64,000 nt of DNA from an uncultured Aquimarina sp. (GTDB taxonomy: Bacteria > Bacteroidota > Bacteroidia > Flavobacteriales > Flavobacteriaceae), in the NCBI GenBank assembly GCA_947498775.1, contig CANMLL010000001.1:124001-188000 (forward strand), read 5' to 3'. Below are positions 62,430 to 64,000 of this stretch, piece after piece. The first letter of the stretch is position 1. Every line of letters begins with the position of its first letter. Position numbers and translations under genes: made by a program. Under the pieces are notes generated by a model. It saw only the letters and a list, made by a program, of their open reading frames with translations, did no database searches and was not told where the DNA came from.

Positions 62430-62783
62430 GGTGTTATAGACTATCGTTGTTGTTTGTCAATTTCCCATATTATTTGGGAATGCAATCCTTTGGATTCTTT
62501 TTTATCAGAATGCGGCCACTTTTTTCATTGTTTTCACCATTATCTTCTCGTGATTATGATTTTATCTTAAATTATAAGGTAAATCAGAGTCAGCAGTTTT
62601 TCAATAGCACATTTTTTCCCAAAAATTATGGGATTTAAGATACGTAATTTTGTAGATTTTTTGGGAATTTATTTGAACATTTAAATTTTTTGTGTCGCAA
62701 GTATTTGTAAATCAAATATTTAAATGTTATAAATATTTCTGGCATCATTTTGTGCCACTCTAAAATATAAAAACAATTATATT
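62430..62783. promoter_or_regulatory. Divergent regulatory region of module 2, 354 bp
   Basis: No gene. It contains TTCCCA-N7-TGGGAA (62462-62480) and TTCCCA-N7-TGGGAT (62616-62634) with the same 7-base spacer, a half-site TTGGGAA (62661-62667), and TGGCA-N8-TGCCA (62740-62757). These are likely operators for the Fis-type activator and/or the AraC protein. Confidence 0.6.
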
Positions 62784-63740
62784 TTGGATCCTAACGCTTA
62801 CACTATCTTAGACTTTCAGGATTTTGAGACCTTCTTTTTAAAAGAGGACCTCGAAGAAGGCAAATACTTTAACCTCAAACCTCATCAAGAGGTTTGTATG
62901 GCCAGGCTTGAAGATGTATCGCATACCGTTACTCAAGAATCCAACACGTACTATCAGAACTTTTTCATTATCTATTTTGTTATTGACGGTGAGATTGAAA
63001 AAACCAATCAGCTCACCCAAATTACATTGGAGCGTAACTGTCTGTTTTTTACACAACCGGGACAATTAAACTCTTGGAAAGAAATCAACAAGGTTTCTGG
63101 CTATGTACTGGCCTTTACCAAAGATTTTGTGGTACGCCGCCTTACCGACAAAAAATATATGCGTAAGCTCGACTTTTTGGACACTCGGGTGGTACCAAAA
63201 TTTTACTTAGAGCAAGAGGTGAGTAATTATTACCAACAACGTTTTGACATTGCATTAGAAGACTATCGCTCAACAGAAGGCGATGAGTTTCTTCACTTAT
63301 GGATTATGGAGTTACTTTTACGTACCCAAAAAGAATGTCACTTAGGCAGTTTGTCCAATCTCTTGAACAGAAATCGTTCTAGAGCCATGAAAATTGGTGA
63401 AGATTTTAAAGAGAAAATAGAAGACCATTATATTGAAGGACATAAGCAGAGTTTTATAGCATCAAAGCGAGTAGCTGATTATGCAAAGGATTTAAATATC
63501 AATGCCAATTACTTGAACAACATGGTAAAGGAGGCCTATGGTAAAAAGGCATCGGACCTCATTTTTGAACGTACCTTGTTGGCAGCCCAGTCAAAGCTGA
63601 TTCATACCAATAAGACGATCTCTGAAATCGCCTTTTTTCTAGACTTTAATTCGCCTTCTTATTTTGTTCGCTTTTTTAAGGAACGTGCCCAAATGACCCC
63701 AAACCAATACCGAAACAGGATAGGAAAATTTTTAAAATGA
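62784..63740 (+). CDS. AraC-family transcriptional regulator (module 2)
   Basis: 318 residues from a TTG at 62784; no ATG exists upstream before a stop at 62730, and the first in-frame ATG (62898) would remove 38 residues that align with the paralogue. N-terminal cupin-like domain (LFFTQPGQLNSWKEINKVSGYVLAFTKDF) and C-terminal HTH pair (VADYAKDLNINANYLN; ISEIAFFLDFNSPSYFVRFF; MTPNQYR). Paralogue of the 22740 gene, with the same divergent arrangement to a GAF activator. Probably autoregulated and controlling nearby oxidoreductases. Confidence 0.85.
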   Translation: MDPNAYTILDFQDFETFFLKEDLEEGKYFNLKPHQEVCMARLEDVSHTVTQESNTYYQNFFIIYFVIDGEIEKTNQLTQITLERNCLFFTQPGQLNSWKEINKVSGYVLAFTKDFVVRRLTDKKYMRKLDFLDTRVVPKFYLEQEVSNYYQQRFDIALEDYRSTEGDEFLHLWIMELLLRTQKECHLGSLSNLLNRNRSRAMKIGEDFKEKIEDHYIEGHKQSFIASKRVADYAKDLNINANYLNNMVKEAYGKKASDLIFERTLLAAQSKLIHTNKTISEIAFFLDFNSPSYFVRFFKERAQMTPNQYRNRIGKFLK

Positions 63741-64000
63741 GAATTATGTGCATGTAGAATGAATGTTTTTGGGGATGCACTTATCTGGATTCATTCTAAA
63801 AAAAAGGAGTGTGAATAACTACCAAGAAAAATGGGATTAATGACATACTTCTATGCATAATGCTAAATATCTTGACATAGACAAAAACTTGAGAAAATAA
63901 GATACTTTATACTAATTAATATAAACATACTCGTATCCGATGCAAACGGAAAAACAGATACTCTCATTGTAGAAAACTACTGGATAACGGAAATCGGGTA
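63741..64000. other. Right-edge 260 bp
   Basis: TAGAATGAAT (63756) and ATTCATTCTA (63790) form a long-loop inverted repeat after the AraC stop, followed by an A-run. An open plus frame to the window end (LIVENYWITEIG) has no start codon in view; it may be a gene start beyond the window or noise. Confidence 0.25.

Noticed and set aside
62740..62757. Possible sigma-54 -24/-12 promoter (TGGCAC...TGC)
   Set aside because: The GG-GC spacing is one base too long on both strands; sigma-54 spacing is strict. Kept only as an inverted repeat.
1..64000. CRISPR arrays, phage structural genes, restriction systems, transposases
   Set aside because: None seen; the only regularly spaced repeats are inside the GAF activator genes and one tandem pair, without spacer-type unique sequence.

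Overview
The window looks like a chromosome segment of a marine-type Bacteroidetes, most likely Flavobacteriaceae. The evidence is AT-rich DNA, TAnnTTTG-type promoters, TonB-dependent receptors with N-terminal carboxypeptidase-regulatory-like domains, a DUF4374-like lipoprotein and a Bacteroidetes-style tyrosine integrase. No CRISPR array, rRNA or intact tRNA was seen. The species cannot be named from the sequence alone.

Layout. 1-2.2 kb: the 3' end of an AraC-family gene, then an orphan lipoprotein. 2.4-17 kb: a long minus-strand run of detoxification genes (RND pump with adaptor and outer-membrane channel, MFS carrier, type II NADH dehydrogenase, two SDRs, aldehyde dehydrogenase, two F420-reductase-like proteins, metallo-beta-lactamase-fold lipoprotein, small membrane protein). 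17-23.7 kb: regulatory module 1, a 1799-residue tandem-GAF sigma-54 activator divergent from an AraC regulator. 24-29.5 kb: an orphan membrane protein and an iron/siderophore-type uptake operon (PepSY, DUF4374-like, TonB receptor). 29.9-35.3 kb: an azoreductase-like gene and a plus-strand set (muconolactone-isomerase-like protein, SDR, SDR-like, F420-reductase-like, epoxide hydrolase). 35.9-41.1 kb: a molybdenum hydroxylase operon (2Fe-2S subunit, Moco subunit, dihaem cytochrome, porin, monooxygenase-like protein). 41.3-43 kb: a remnant of a third sigma-54 activator, a tyrosine integrase and a tRNA-Leu-like 3' fragment. 43.5-49.2 kb: a second siderophore uptake operon. 49.6-56.3 kb: a second minus-strand oxidoreductase cluster (F420-reductase-like, NmrA, SDRs, quinone reductase, Ohr, disulfide-reductase-like flavoprotein). 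56.5-63.7 kb: regulatory module 2, a 1974-residue tandem-GAF sigma-54 activator divergent from a second AraC regulator.

How the parts may work together. Most enzymes use NAD(P)H, flavin or Moco and fit the removal of reactive carbonyls, quinones, aromatics or peroxides, with efflux of what remains. Four separate transcription units between 17 and 41 kb carry the same upstream element: a 9-bp AAAAGTATC-type direct repeat with an exact 21-bp period, oriented the same way relative to the downstream gene (17029-17058, 30566-30595, 30771-30800, 41199-41228). This is AraC-type operator architecture and ties the oxidoreductase units into one probable regulon. The best candidate controllers are the AraC proteins encoded beside the giant GAF activators. 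The shared element and the duplicated GAF-activator/AraC module are the most promising candidates for an undescribed system; the inducing signal and substrate are unknown.
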